A stretch of 64,000 bases of DNA from Verrucomicrobiia bacterium (GCA_030430455.1 JAUIJB010000004.1:33823-97822); one strand, 5' to 3'. Positions 18,465-28,323 are shown, counted from the first letter of the stretch. Notes: a model not told the origin generated them from the letters alone. A program made the numbers and translations.

Positions 18465-19172
18465 ATGGGAAGAGCGTTTGAATGCCGCCGCCGGGCCAAG
18501 GAGGCACGCTGGGACAAGATGTCCAAGGTGTTCCCGAAGCTGGCCAAGTCGATCACGATGGCCGCCAAGGAGGGCGGCGCCGACCCCGACGCGAACGCCC
18601 GGCTCCGCGTCGCGATCGCCAACGCCAAGGCGGAGAACCTGCCGAAGGACAAGATCGACGCCGCGATCAAGCGCGCCGAGGGCAAGGGTGCCGACGAGAT
18701 CGTCGAGATCAGCTACGAGGGCAAGGGGCCGCACGGCTCGCTGTTCTTCATCGAGTGCGCCACCGACAACTCCAACCGCACCGTCGGCAACCTCAAGACG
18801 ATCTTCAACAAGAACGGCGGCCAGATGGTCAACAGCGGCCAGCTCGACTTCATGTTCACCCGCAAGGCGGTCGTCGAGTTCCCCGCCGGCGGCGTCGCGC
18901 TGGACGAGGTGGAGCTCGAGTTGATCGACTACGGCCTCGAGGAGCTCGAGGTCGAGGACGGCGTGGCCCGGGCGGTCGGTGACTACACCGCCTTCGCCAC
19001 CCTCAACGAGGGCGTCGAGAAGCTCGGCATCGCCGCGACGCGGTCGAAGCTCGAGCGGATCCCGACCCAACCGGTCGAGCTGAGCGACGAGCAGATGGGC
19101 GAGGTCGAGGAGTTGCTCGAGAAGATCGAGGATGACGACGACGTCCAGGCGGTCTTCACCAACATCGGCTAG
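18465..19172 (+). CDS. YebC/PmpR (TACO1) family protein
   Basis: 235 residues. [20 protein letters not shown] followed by [20 protein letters not shown] is the canonical N-terminus, and [22 protein letters not shown] is the conserved central segment. These proteins were long annotated as transcriptional regulators; more recent work on family members supports a role on the ribosome during translation of difficult sequences. The C-terminal acidic tail ([17 protein letters not shown]) is typical. Full length for the family. Confidence 0.93.
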   Translation: MGRAFECRRRAKEARWDKMSKVFPKLAKSITMAAKEGGADPDANARLRVAIANAKAENLPKDKIDAAIKRAEGKGADEIVEISYEGKGPHGSLFFIECATDNSNRTVGNLKTIFNKNGGQMVNSGQLDFMFTRKAVVEFPAGGVALDEVELELIDYGLEELEVEDGVARAVGDYTAFATLNEGVEKLGIAATRSKLERIPTQPVELSDEQMGEVEELLEKIEDDDDVQAVFTNIG

Positions 19173-19179
19173 GCCTCCG

Positions 19180-20085
19180 ATGCGGGCGATGACCTGGAAG
19201 CTGCCGCGGCGGGAGGTCCGCTTTCCCCGCCGGCCGCTGGTGATGGGAATCGTCAACGTCAACGACGACTCCTTCTGCGGCGACGGCAGCCTCGACCCGG
19301 GTGCGGTGCTGCGCCAGGTCCGCGAGCAGGCGGAGGCCGGCGCCGACGTCATCGACATCGGTGCGGAAAGCGCCCGCACCAACCGCGCGGCCATCCCGGT
19401 GGACGACGAGGTCGCCCGGCTGGGGCCGGTCCTGGCGGGTTGGCGGGACGCCATCGGCAAGGTGGTCCCGCGCGACGGCGAGCAGGTCTGGCCCCCGGTC
19501 CTATCGGTCAACACCTGGCGCCCGCAGGTGGTCGATGCGGTGCTGGGGCACGCCGCCGGGGTCGAGCTGATCAACGACATGGGCGGTTTGCCGGACGATG
19601 CCAACGCGCGGCACTGCGCCGCGTCGGGGGCCTCGCTGCTGGTGATGCACACGGCGGGCGAGCCCAAGCTCGCGCGGACCGAGCAGCGGTGGGAGTGCCT
19701 GATGGAGGAGATGGTGGCGTTCTTCGCCGAGCGGATCGAGCGGGCCCGCGCGGCCGGCATGGCCACGGAGTCGATCGTGCTCGACCCGGGAATCGACTTT
19801 GCCAAGCAGCGCGACGACAACCTCGAGATCTACCGCGAGCTCGACGCGATCACCGCGCTGGGTCGGCCGGTGCTGGTTCCGGTGAGCCGCAAGACGGTGA
19901 TCGGCGAGGTGCTCGGGATCGACCGTCCCGCCGATCGCGATGCCGGCACGATGGCCTGCGTGGCCGCGGCGATGCACCGGGGAGGGGCCATCTTCCGGGT
20001 CCACGACGTGGCCGCCACCTGGTCCGTGGTGAGGGTCCTGTCGCGGCTGGGAGGGGAAACTAACCCATTTGGGTCGGGTTGGTGA
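19180..20085 (+). CDS. folP: Dihydropteroate synthase
   Basis: 301 residues from ATG 19180. LVMGIVNVNDDSFCGDGSLDP is the pterin-binding signature (usually VMGILNVTPDSF), followed by EAGADVIDIGAESAR. Further family segments are VDAVLGHAAGVELINDMGG, LDPGIDFAKQRDDNLEIYREL and VPVSRKTVIGEVLGI. The enzyme joins p-aminobenzoate to dihydropterin pyrophosphate in folate synthesis. The motif reads NVNDDSF instead of NVTPDSF and RTNRAAIPVDDEVARL replaces the usual RPGA segment. These are modest deviations in the sulfonamide-contact loops. Confidence 0.88.
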   Translation: MRAMTWKLPRREVRFPRRPLVMGIVNVNDDSFCGDGSLDPGAVLRQVREQAEAGADVIDIGAESARTNRAAIPVDDEVARLGPVLAGWRDAIGKVVPRDGEQVWPPVLSVNTWRPQVVDAVLGHAAGVELINDMGGLPDDANARHCAASGASLLVMHTAGEPKLARTEQRWECLMEEMVAFFAERIERARAAGMATESIVLDPGIDFAKQRDDNLEIYRELDAITALGRPVLVPVSRKTVIGEVLGIDRPADRDAGTMACVAAAMHRGGAIFRVHDVAATWSVVRVLSRLGGETNPFGSGW

Positions 20086-20133
20086 GATTTTACCGGTTGG
20101 ATTCAGCGGCCGGCTTGGCTATGACCCACGGTC

Positions 20134-21123
20134 GTGAGCTCCAACGATCCCAAGCGCGTGCACCAGCTCTCCAGCGAACCGGAGCGCCTCAGGCCGAGCC
20201 GGGGACCCGACGTCACGCACCTGCGGGGCGGACTGTCGGGAACCGGCGAACGGCGACGTTCGCGGCGATTCCGGCAGGAGACTTCGTCGGCGCGGGCGAA
20301 CCCGTTCATCCGGGCGGTCTGGTCCATCCTGATCGTCCTGCTGATCTGCGGCGGGGGCCTCGTGATGCTGCTGAAGATGAGGCGCTCGGGTGGCGAGCGG
20401 GTCGCGTCGGCGGCATCCTCCGAAGAGTTCCTCCAGGTCCGGGCCGGGGAGGCGGAGCCGGAAGCGGCGGAGTGGCAGGGTCCGATGCCAGCCGAGCTTG
20501 CGGAGCGTTTCACGTCGTCGATTCCCCCGGAGGAGAAGGTGCCGCTCGTCATCAATCCCGGCGAGATCGAGGAGGAGGTGCTCAAGTTCTTCCGTGAGGG
20601 CGCAGGTTCCCGGGAGGTCGTCAAGGAGGTCTCCGAACCGGTGGGCTTCGCGACCGCGCGGGGGGTCTACGAGGGCTTCAAGATCGACTTCGAGAATGCC
20701 CCGCCGCGCGTCCTCTGCGTCCTCATCACCGAGGAGGGGGGCAAGGTCGATTTCAAGAGCTACGCCCGCTGGAATTCGGTGCCGTGGAAGAAGATCGTCG
20801 CCGGGGAGGCCGAGCGGGTCGATGAGCTGAGGGTCAAGGTCGACCCCGGGAACTACTACAACGGCGACCATTCGGATGACGGCAAGTGGTTCCACCTGAT
20901 TGCCAGCACCGACGGCGAGGAGGAGACCCTCGACCTCTACGTGAAACGGGGTGGCCTCGCGGAGCGGATCCTCAAGGACATGTTGCGCATCGGCAAGAAT
21001 GCGGTGACCATCACGGTGAAGGTGGTCGACGGTCCCGGGTCCAAGCCCGTGCTCGAGCTGGAGAAGCTCGTGGCGCTCGGCTGGAACGAGGGGCTCGACC
21101 TGCCCGGGGTCGACGAGAGCTAG
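20134..21123 (+). CDS. Single-span membrane protein of unknown function
   Basis: 329 residues from a GTG start. There is a basic cytoplasmic N-terminus of about 60 residues, one helix near 64-85 (VWSILIVLLICGGGLVMLLK), then a soluble domain with no recognised family. The C-terminal half contains SYARWNSVPWKKIVAGEAER and KWFHLIASTDGEEETLDLYV. Charge distribution suggests a periplasmic C-terminal domain. It ends before a convergent gene pair on the minus strand. Confidence 0.6.
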   Translation: MSSNDPKRVHQLSSEPERLRPSRGPDVTHLRGGLSGTGERRRSRRFRQETSSARANPFIRAVWSILIVLLICGGGLVMLLKMRRSGGERVASAASSEEFLQVRAGEAEPEAAEWQGPMPAELAERFTSSIPPEEKVPLVINPGEIEEEVLKFFREGAGSREVVKEVSEPVGFATARGVYEGFKIDFENAPPRVLCVLITEEGGKVDFKSYARWNSVPWKKIVAGEAERVDELRVKVDPGNYYNGDHSDDGKWFHLIASTDGEEETLDLYVKRGGLAERILKDMLRIGKNAVTITVKVVDGPGSKPVLELEKLVALGWNEGLDLPGVDES

Positions 21124-21381
21124 TCCCGTCTGGTGTCGTCTCCTTGGCGGGATGGCGCTAGAGCAGATCGTCGCGGAAGGCCTCGAACAGCGGGTCGGCC
21201 GGGGGTGCCGGACGAGGTGGGTCGGGCGGACCGGGACTGACTTCCGGTGGGGCGGCGACTCCGGCGGGCGCCGGGTCGGCCGGGATTCGGCGCGGTGATT
21301 TGCCTCGGCAGCCGCTCGCGGATCGCGCCGCCGGCTCCAGCCCGCAACCGAACTGCCAGCGCAGCGTGGTGAGGTGGCGAT

Positions 21382-22200
21382 TCACCGGCCGGGCAGGTGG
21401 GGGTTGTCCTGCCACGCGCGGTCGCCCGCGCCCGGGCGGGTCGGCTCGGTCGGCTCGGGGGGCGCCTGCGCCGTCCGCGAGTCCCCGCTGCCCGGAAGGC
21501 TGGTGGCCATGGTCTCGCCCCAGTGCTGGAGGAAAAACTTCTTCTCCTCGGTCAGCAAGCGGTCGGACCGCCCGAGGATCGGGCGCAGCGAGGTGGTGAG
21601 CTGGAGGGTGACCAGCAGGAAGACGATGCACCAGATGGTGAGCGGCGCGCGGCGGCTGGCCGAGTGCTGGGCGAGCGCGGCCTTGAGGAAGCGGAAGCCG
21701 AAGCCCAGCGCCACCAGCCAGGCGGCGAGGGCGAGCGTGCCCATGAATCCGAACGAGGTGGTCCCCTGGGTGAAGATCCACACCGCGGGGGCGAAGCCGA
21801 GCAGCAGCAGGCCGGCCAGGGCGAGCATGCCGCCGAGGATCGCGGCGAGGCGCGTGGCGGATGCCGACGAGCCGGCGAGGCAGGAGAAGATGTAGAGGCT
21901 GGGGTAGCAGATCAGGCCGGCGAAGATGAGACCCGCGGCAACCTTCAGCGGCGCCGCCCAGAGCTGCTCATGGCAGGCGAAGGTGCCGAGCACGAAGCCG
22001 TAGACGGCGAGCGAGAGCAGCGCGATCAGCGCGAAGATGCCAATCACCCACCCGCCCGAGGTCCCCGGGTGGGCGGCGATGGCCGCGGGGTTGCGCAGCA
22101 GCGCCTCGAAGAGGTCGCGCAGGCCGGGGGATTCGGGCAGCGGGGGAGGGTCCGCGGGACGGCTCTCGGGGACGGGATGTTCGTTTGGTTCCGGGTTCAT
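21382..22200 (-). CDS. Multi-pass membrane protein A linked to CreBC
   Basis: 272 residues from ATG 22200, which overlaps the stop of the gene upstream. A proline-rich N-terminus precedes about five or six helices, including VIGIFALIALLSLAVYGFVLG, AAILGGMLALAGLLLLGFAP and APLTIWCIVFLLVTLQL. The pattern YGF..G, the AP pair and a Q....LRP..G segment recur in the neighbouring protein B, so the two are paralogues. It is not CreD, which is longer and has a large periplasmic loop. Function unknown; co-location with a CreC-type sensor suggests an envelope role. Confidence 0.65.
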   Translation of the reverse strand: MNPEPNEHPVPESRPADPPPLPESPGLRDLFEALLRNPAAIAAHPGTSGGWVIGIFALIALLSLAVYGFVLGTFACHEQLWAAPLKVAAGLIFAGLICYPSLYIFSCLAGSSASATRLAAILGGMLALAGLLLLGFAPAVWIFTQGTTSFGFMGTLALAAWLVALGFGFRFLKAALAQHSASRRAPLTIWCIVFLLVTLQLTTSLRPILGRSDRLLTEEKKFFLQHWGETMATSLPGSGDSRTAQAPPEPTEPTRPGAGDRAWQDNPHLPGR

Positions 22201-22949
22201 GATGGGAGCGGTTTGCGTTGGGAGTGAAGCAGCATGCCGAGCCCTGCGGTCACGGCGATGACCACGGCGGCGACGGCGATCGCGCCCGCCGGGAGCAGCT
22301 GCCGCAGGGCGTTCCAAAGCGCCTCGTAGAAGTTGCCCTGCAGCGGGTCGTCGCGGAGGAAGGCGACCCGCAGTCTCGGGCTGCCGAAGAAGGGGCGCAG
22401 GATCCACGAGAACTGCGCGCCGATGAAGGCGTTGCCGGCGATCCAGGCGAGCAGGGTCTGGCGGGCGATGCGGCGGGTCCGGCAGTGGTTGCGCATCAGC
22501 GACTTAAGCCGCAGCACCCCGATGACCCCCGCCACCGCGATCAGCAGGGTGTGGCTCAGCAGGAAGGAGGCATGCGCCGTCGCCGCCCCCGGCGCGTCCG
22601 GGGGCGGCGCGTTGAGCGCGAGGAAAAAGGTGACCGGCGCCAGCGAGGCGAGCACGAGCGCCGCGACCGCGAAGGCGGAAAGCAGCGCCTGGGCCGACTG
22701 GCGGAAGCCAAGCCCGCTGCCGAGCAGGCCGCCGAGCAGCCCATTGAGGAAGCCGTTGCAGCCGAGGGTCAGCAGGACCAGCAGCGGCAGCTTGATCGCG
22801 ACGTAGACCCCCATCAGCGGCGAGCGCCAGAAGCCGACGGTGAAGCCGTAGAGCGCGAGGCCGGCCACGGTGACCCCCAGGGAACGGACCAGGGGTCCGC
22901 GGTCGCGGGCGGCAAGCAGGGCCGGGCTGGGCTCGAGGTGGCTGCGCAT
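22197..22949 (-). CDS. Multi-pass membrane protein B linked to CreBC
   Basis: 250 residues with about six predicted helices (LGVTVAGLALYGFTVGFW, LPLLVLLTLGCNGFLNGLLG, ALLSAFAVAALVLASLAPV, LLPAGAIAVAAVVIAVTAG). It shares the YGF..G, AP and LRPFFG segments with protein A, indicating an old duplication. It lies 78 bases after the sensor kinase gene and overlaps protein A by ATGA, so the order is creB-creC-B-A on the minus strand. Function unknown. Confidence 0.65.
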   Translation of the reverse strand: MRSHLEPSPALLAARDRGPLVRSLGVTVAGLALYGFTVGFWRSPLMGVYVAIKLPLLVLLTLGCNGFLNGLLGGLLGSGLGFRQSAQALLSAFAVAALVLASLAPVTFFLALNAPPPDAPGAATAHASFLLSHTLLIAVAGVIGVLRLKSLMRNHCRTRRIARQTLLAWIAGNAFIGAQFSWILRPFFGSPRLRVAFLRDDPLQGNFYEALWNALRQLLPAGAIAVAAVVIAVTAGLGMLLHSQRKPLPS

Positions 22950-23027
22950 CGGAGTCGGCCACCAGCCAGACCCGGCCCGGTGAAGCGCCGATGAACGTCC
23001 AGTGAATTCGTCCGCCCGGCCGGCGGC

Positions 23028-24476
23028 TCAGCTGACCGGAAGGGTCAGGACGGCCCGGGTTCCGCCGCCGGGGGCCTGCTCCAGGGTGATCGTGCCCCCG
23101 TGCAGCTCGACGGCCTCGCGCACCAGCGTCAGGCCGAGGCCGGTGCCCTTTTGGCCGCTGTCGTGGTGGCGCAGCGAGAAGAAGCGCTCGAAGACCCGCT
23201 CGCGGGCGTAGTCGGGGATTCCCGGGCCCTCGTCGCTGATCCGCAGCACCAGGTGGCCATCGTCGGCCGCCAGTTCGATCGCGACGCGCCCCCCGCGGGG
23301 CGAGAATTGGATGGCGTTCTCGAGCAGGTTGGTGACCGCGGCACGCAGCACGAAGGCGTCGCCGAAGAGGCGCGCGGGCCGGTCGGGAAGCTCGGCTGCC
23401 AGCCGGACGCCGGCGAGGTCGGCGGTCGGCTCGGCCTGCCGGACCGCGCGCCCGACCAGTTCGCGGAAGTCGATCCCGCTGCGCGAGTCGAGCCGGCTCC
23501 GCCCCTCGATGGCGGAGAGCTCGAGCAGGCGGCTGAGCAAGCGCTCGGCGCGGCGGGTCTCCGCCCGGATGTTGGCGAGGAAGTGCGCGCGGTCGGCGGC
23601 CGGCATCGACTCGTCGAGCAGCTCGGCCGCGCCCTGGATCGCCGCCAGCGGGCTCTTCATCTCGTGGGTCAGCGTCTGCACGAAGTTCTCGACGTAGCGG
23701 CGGCCCTCGAGCGACTCGCGCATCGACTCCAGCGCGTGCGCCAGGGTGTTGACCTCGCGGCCCGCGCCGAGCCTGGGCAGCGGCGGTCGCTTGCCGTGCT
23801 CGACGGCCCGCGCGTACTCGGTCAGGCGGCTGATCGGGCGGTACTGCCAGATGAACACCGAGATCACCAGGATCAGGATGCCGCCGCCGATCAGCCAGGT
23901 GCCCCACCAGATCTCCAGCTCGCGCTGGCGCACCACCGGCATCACGTCGCGCTGCGGCTTGGAGACGGTGAGAACGCCGTCCGGGCTCGCGGGGTCGCCG
24001 ATCGGGGCGGCGATGTAGAACACCGACGACGCGGGGTCGTCCTCGTTCTCGCGACTACTACGCGCGCCATACTCGCCGCGCAGGACCCGGGCGACGTCGC
24101 GGTAGTTCGAGAAGTCGATGCCCTCCCGCCAGCCGTTGTCGGAGTCGAAGATGACGACCCCCTTGGCGTCGGTGATGTAGGCATGGAGGCCGACCCCGGT
24201 CTTGAGGTGGCTGTAGATCCTCGCCTCGAACTTCCGCCGCCGTGCCGAGGAGAAGGCGTCGCGCAGCTCCTCGGGGTCGAACTCGCCGCGCGCCATCTCC
24301 TCCTCGACCATCGCGGCGAGCAGGTTGGCGGTGTCGACCAGGGTCTCCTCGGTGGCGAGGAAGGTGTGCGGCTCGACCTCGGCGAGCTGCTGCCGCACCA
24401 GGAGGTAGATCCCGGCGCCGATGATCGCGGCGACGATGATCAGGGTCACCCGGGTGAGGCGCATCGTGGCGGGCAT
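23028..24476 (-). CDS. creC: Sensor histidine kinase, CreC-like
   Basis: 482 residues: an N-terminal helix, a periplasmic sensor region (residues about 35-190), a second helix (TWLIGGGILILVISVFIW), a HAMP linker, an HisKA box with the phosphoacceptor His in LTHEMKSPLAAIQGAAELL, and an ATPase domain with NLLENAIQFSP, SDEGPGIPDYARERVFERF and GTGLGLTLVREAV. The sensor half aligns with E. coli CreC segment by segment (EETLVDTANLLA, SHLKTGVGLHAYITDAKG, GEYGARSSRENEDDPASSVFYIAAPI). CreC in other bacteria responds to carbon source or envelope stress. The gene follows creB with a 42-base gap. Confidence 0.9.
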   Translation of the reverse strand: MPATMRLTRVTLIIVAAIIGAGIYLLVRQQLAEVEPHTFLATEETLVDTANLLAAMVEEEMARGEFDPEELRDAFSSARRRKFEARIYSHLKTGVGLHAYITDAKGVVIFDSDNGWREGIDFSNYRDVARVLRGEYGARSSRENEDDPASSVFYIAAPIGDPASPDGVLTVSKPQRDVMPVVRQRELEIWWGTWLIGGGILILVISVFIWQYRPISRLTEYARAVEHGKRPPLPRLGAGREVNTLAHALESMRESLEGRRYVENFVQTLTHEMKSPLAAIQGAAELLDESMPAADRAHFLANIRAETRRAERLLSRLLELSAIEGRSRLDSRSGIDFRELVGRAVRQAEPTADLAGVRLAAELPDRPARLFGDAFVLRAAVTNLLENAIQFSPRGGRVAIELAADDGHLVLRISDEGPGIPDYARERVFERFFSLRHHDSGQKGTGLGLTLVREAVELHGGTITLEQAPGGGTRAVLTLPVS

Positions 24477-24518
24477 GGGAAAGCGGGAGAAGCGGGAGAA
24501 GCGTGTGAAGCGGGAGGA

Positions 24519-25214
<696 letters not shown>

Positions 25215-25315
25215 GGTTCCCAGCAAACCGGGTTGGCGGAGGATTCCCAGCGGAATTTCCCGCCGGCGCCGCCGGTCGACCGGGACGTGCCGCCGGCCGG
25301 CGCGGTGAGCGGGGC

Positions 25316-25717
25316 TCAGTGCGACGGCGCGGCCGGCCCGGCGAGGGCGGCGAGCTTGAGGCCGGCGAGGACCAGCAGGATGCCGCCGATGGTCGAGGCC
25401 AGCACGTACGCGAAGCCCTGGCCCTGCTCGCCGAGCGAGAACAGCGTCTGGGCATCCTTGCCGAAGGTCGAGAAGGTGGTGAAGCCGCCGAGGAAGCCGG
25501 TGACCAGCAGCGGGAACAGCCAGGCGGGGGTGCGCGAGGTGACCAGCCCGAAGACCACCCCGATGGCGAGGCAGCCGAGCAGGTTGCAGGCGAGGATGCC
25601 CCAGGGAAAGCCCTCGTGCGGGCTGCGCAGGACCAGCCGCTCGATGCGCGTCGACAGGCCCCAGCGGCAGACGGCGCCGAGGCCGCCGCCGAGGAAGATC
25701 AGGAGGAACTGGGGCAC
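25316..25717 (-). CDS. crcB: Fluoride exporter CrcB/Fluc
   Basis: 133 residues from a GTG at 25717. GGGLGAVCRWGLS near the N-terminus, WGILACNLLGCLAIGVVFG and TGFLGGFTTFSTFGKDAQ are the diagnostic CrcB segments, with the last holding the fluoride-lining Phe residues and Na+ site. Four short membrane helices are predicted. The protein forms dual-topology dimers that export fluoride across the inner membrane. I looked for a fluoride riboswitch in the roughly 70 bases upstream and did not find one. Confidence 0.92.
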   Translation of the reverse strand: MPQFLLIFLGGGLGAVCRWGLSTRIERLVLRSPHEGFPWGILACNLLGCLAIGVVFGLVTSRTPAWLFPLLVTGFLGGFTTFSTFGKDAQTLFSLGEQGQGFAYVLASTIGGILLVLAGLKLAALAGPAAPSH

Positions 25718-25788
25718 GCCGCAGGCTGGCCGAGGCGCCGCGGCGATCCAAGGGCAAAGAAGCAGCGGCGCCGCGGGGAAGGGGGTGG

Positions 25789-26631
25789 TCAGGCGGATGT
25801 GCGGCGGGCGAACAGCCCGTAGCGCGGGCTCAGCAGCCAGGCCAGCAGGAAGGCCGTGCCGAGGACGATCACGATGGCCGGCCCGGCGCTGATCGACAGC
25901 GCGGCGGCGAGCACGATGCCGGCCAGCGCGCCGAGCGCGCCGAGCAACCCGCCGCCCCAGAACAGCAACGGGGTGCGGTTGGTGAGCAGCGAGACCGTCG
26001 CCGCCGGGGCGACCAGCAGGCCGACCGAGAGGACGCAGCCGACCGCCTGGAGCGAGGCGACCAGCGAGAGCACCAGCAGCGCGAAGACGAGATACTGGAT
26101 GCTCCGTACCGGAACCCCCTGCGCCGCCGCCACGTGCGGCTCGAACAGGGTGAGCAGGATCGGGCGCATCAGCAGGTTGGCCGTGAGCAGGGTCACCGCG
26201 CCGATGGCGAAGGCGGTCCACAGGTCGGCCGGGCCGACCGCGAGGATGTCGCCGAAGAGCCAGTGCTCGAGCTCCTGGCGGGTGTCGAGGCGCGGCAGGA
26301 TGGCGACCCCGATGGCGAAGGCGGTGGTGTAGATCACCGCCAGCGCGGTGCCCTGGGCGACGCGCTCGCCTCGGGCCACGGCCACCGAGCCGAGGCCGAC
26401 GACCAGGGCGGCGAACAAGGCGCCGAGGAAGGCGCTGAGCTGGGTCAGGGCGCCGGCGGCGAGGATGCCGAAGGCGATCCCGGGAAGCATGGTGTGCGAC
26501 AGCGCGCTGACCGACAGCGCGTGGCGGCGCAGCACGACGAAGCCGCTGAAGAAGCCGTTGGCGAAGCCGATCAGCAGCCCGGCGGCGAGGGCCCGCTGGA
26601 AGAACGGGTTCTGGAGCAGTTCGGCGGTCAT
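25789..26631 (-). CDS. Zinc/manganese-type ABC transporter permease (ABC-3 family)
   Basis: 280 residues from ATG 26631, which overlaps the ATPase stop by ATGA. Eight to nine helices are predicted. Segments such as FFSGFVVLRRHALSVSALSHTMLPGIAFG and AVGCVLSVGLLVAPAATVSLL are diagnostic of the ZnuB/TroC/MntB permease family. It forms the membrane pore for divalent metal uptake with the ATPase encoded just upstream. Which metal it carries cannot be told from the permease alone. Confidence 0.9.
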   Translation of the reverse strand: MTAELLQNPFFQRALAAGLLIGFANGFFSGFVVLRRHALSVSALSHTMLPGIAFGILAAGALTQLSAFLGALFAALVVGLGSVAVARGERVAQGTALAVIYTTAFAIGVAILPRLDTRQELEHWLFGDILAVGPADLWTAFAIGAVTLLTANLLMRPILLTLFEPHVAAAQGVPVRSIQYLVFALLVLSLVASLQAVGCVLSVGLLVAPAATVSLLTNRTPLLFWGGGLLGALGALAGIVLAAALSISAGPAIVIVLGTAFLLAWLLSPRYGLFARRTSA

Positions 26632-27401
26632 GGCTGGCCCACGGGGAGGGTGACGGCGGTGAAGAAGGGGTCGAGCGAGGGGTCGTCGAGCGCGGTCTCC
26701 GCCGCGCCGAAGGCGAGCTGGCGGGTGTCCAGCAGCAGGGCCTCGTCGAACAGCGCGGGCAACGACTCGAGCTGGTGGTGGGAGGCGATGATCAGGCGGC
26801 CCTCGTGCGACAGGCGGTGGAACAGCTCGCCGAGGTGGCCGGCGGCGCGGCGGTCGAGTCCGCTGAAGGGTTCGTCGAGCAGGAGGACGTGGGCTTCCTG
26901 GGCGAGCGCGCGGGCGAGGAAGGCGCGCTGCTGCTGGCCGCCGGAGAGCTCGCGGATCTGGCGCCCGGCCAGGTCGGCCAGCTCGAGCGTCTCGAGCGCC
27001 GCGTCGACGGCGTCGTCGTCGTCGCGGCCGAAGCGACCCCACCAGCCGGTCTGCGGGTAGCGCCCCATCTCGACGAGTCCGCGCACGGTGATGGGGAAGG
27101 ACCAGTCGACCTGCTCGCGCTGCGGCAGGTAGGCGAACTCGCGCGACCAGCGCTTCACCGCCGTGCCGCGCCAGCGGATCGTGCCGCCGGCGCGCGGGAC
27201 CAGGCCGGCGATCGCCTTGATCAGCGTGCTCTTGCCGGCCCCGTTCGGGCCGACCAGCGCGAGGCGGTTGCCGCAGGAGGTGCCGAAGGTGATGCCATCG
27301 AGGGCGAGCACCTCGCCGTAGCGCACGCTCAGGCCGTCGACGACCAACTCGTGATGGTGGGCGTGGTGCTCGCAGCAGTCGTGGTGGACCTCGTCGCTCA
27401 T
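26628..27401 (-). CDS. Metal ABC transporter ATP-binding protein with His-rich head
   Basis: 257 residues. Walker A GPNGAGKST, the signature ELSGGQQQRAFLARALAQ, and Walker B VLLLDEPFSGLD are intact; switch His in ASHHQLES. The N-terminal 20 residues are a Cys/His-rich stretch (HHDCCEHHAHHHE), unusual for an ATPase and likely to bind metal. Family is ZnuC/MntB/TroB, cytoplasmic, driving divalent metal uptake. The permease gene follows by ATGA overlap and a small anchored protein precedes. No periplasmic metal-binding protein gene is in this operon. Confidence 0.9.
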   Translation of the reverse strand: MSDEVHHDCCEHHAHHHELVVDGLSVRYGEVLALDGITFGTSCGNRLALVGPNGAGKSTLIKAIAGLVPRAGGTIRWRGTAVKRWSREFAYLPQREQVDWSFPITVRGLVEMGRYPQTGWWGRFGRDDDDAVDAALETLELADLAGRQIRELSGGQQQRAFLARALAQEAHVLLLDEPFSGLDRRAAGHLGELFHRLSHEGRLIIASHHQLESLPALFDEALLLDTRQLAFGAAETALDDPSLDPFFTAVTLPVGQP

Positions 27402-27405
27402 GCGC

Positions 27406-27846
27406 TCATGGATGGAGGTGGATTTCCCAGGCGTCGGAGATCGGGCCGTCGGAATCGAAGTAGTGCGTCGCGGTCGGGTGACCGCTGGGTTCGAGGACGA
27501 GCTTGGCGAAGCGCGGCCGCGGCTCGCGGTCGCGCCAGGTCACGTCGATGAACACGCTCGGGTGACCGGGCTCGAGCTCGAGGGTGCCGCTGAGGGTCTC
27601 GGCCGCGGGATCGATGGCCTGAACCGCACCGCCCGCCTCGAGCGTGACGGACTCCGCCGGCTCGGAGAGGGTGAGGACGAAGGGCGTCGGAATGCCGGGC
27701 TCCGCGGCCGCCTCGTGCGGCGCGGTCGCGTCGCCCGGCGGCACGACCGCCGGCTTCGGCCGGCGGTTGAGGTGAACCAGGACCATCGCCGCCAGGATCA
27801 GGGCGATCCCGGTGGCCAGCGTCCGGATCAGGGGTGAGCCGCGCAT
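27406..27846 (-). CDS. Membrane-anchored periplasmic protein of unknown function
   Basis: 146 residues. An N-terminal signal anchor (IRTLATGIALILAAMVLVHL) is followed by a linker and a compact domain with the look of an immunoglobulin-like beta fold (TLSEPAESVTLEAGG, SVFIDVTWRDREPRPRFAKLVLEP), ending WEIHLHP. It is the first gene of the metal ABC operon, with a 4-base gap to the ATPase. A role in that transporter is possible but there is no sequence proof. Confidence 0.65.
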   Translation of the reverse strand: MRGSPLIRTLATGIALILAAMVLVHLNRRPKPAVVPPGDATAPHEAAAEPGIPTPFVLTLSEPAESVTLEAGGAVQAIDPAAETLSGTLELEPGHPSVFIDVTWRDREPRPRFAKLVLEPSGHPTATHYFDSDGPISDAWEIHLHP

Positions 27847-27924
27847 CGGGGGCTAGGGTGACGTCGATGGGGCTTTGTGCAAGAAAGATGCGTTTGCGGG
27901 GTGGGGTGGGTGGGGTGGGGGCCG

Positions 27925-28245
27925 GTTGGCGGTGCGGACCGGCTGGGAAGCGCGGGTTGGGTGGTGAGCGGCTGCGAGAACAAGCGGAGCACAGGGCATA
28001 GGTCCTATGGGTCCTATGGGACCTATCTGGTGTGAGGCTGCGCCTCACCCCTTTAGTTGGGGCGGCGCCGGAAGGTGAGGTCCCGCCCCACCCATCTTCG
28101 CAGCGCCAGGGCCGACACTGCGGAGCTCAAGAGGTGCTTCCATAGGTCCTATAGGACCCATAGGACCTATTTCTTGCGCTCCGCCACCTCGCCCCAGCCG
28201 CTTGGTCGCCAAGGCGGCGCTTTCCAGCCGGTCCGCACCGCCAAC
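27925..28245. repeat. 321-bp inverted-repeat element, copy A
   Basis: The ends are a perfect 22-bp inverted repeat (27925-27946 with 28224-28245, beginning GTTGGCGGTGCGGACC). Inside are two blocks of ATAGGTCCTAT-type heptad repeats placed symmetrically (about 27998-28026 and 28141-28170), and a central hairpin GTGAGGC-TGC-GCCTCAC at 28032-28048. Copy B at 39331-39651 has exactly the same length and the same order of blocks. No coding frame is conserved. The rest of the gap (27847-27924 and 28246-28323) holds only G- or C-rich simple sequence. Confidence 0.8.
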
Positions 28246-28323
28246 ACGCCCCACGCCACCTCCACCCCGAGCCGCTCACCGCCTGCCCCACGACACCAGC
28301 CCCCGCCCCCGCCACCACCGGTC

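Noticed and set aside
21382..22949. CreD identity for the two membrane proteins after creC
   Set aside because: CreD is longer and has a large periplasmic loop; these have only short loops and no matching segments.
25718..25788. Fluoride riboswitch before crcB
   Set aside because: The gap is short and I could not find the conserved core on the minus strand.
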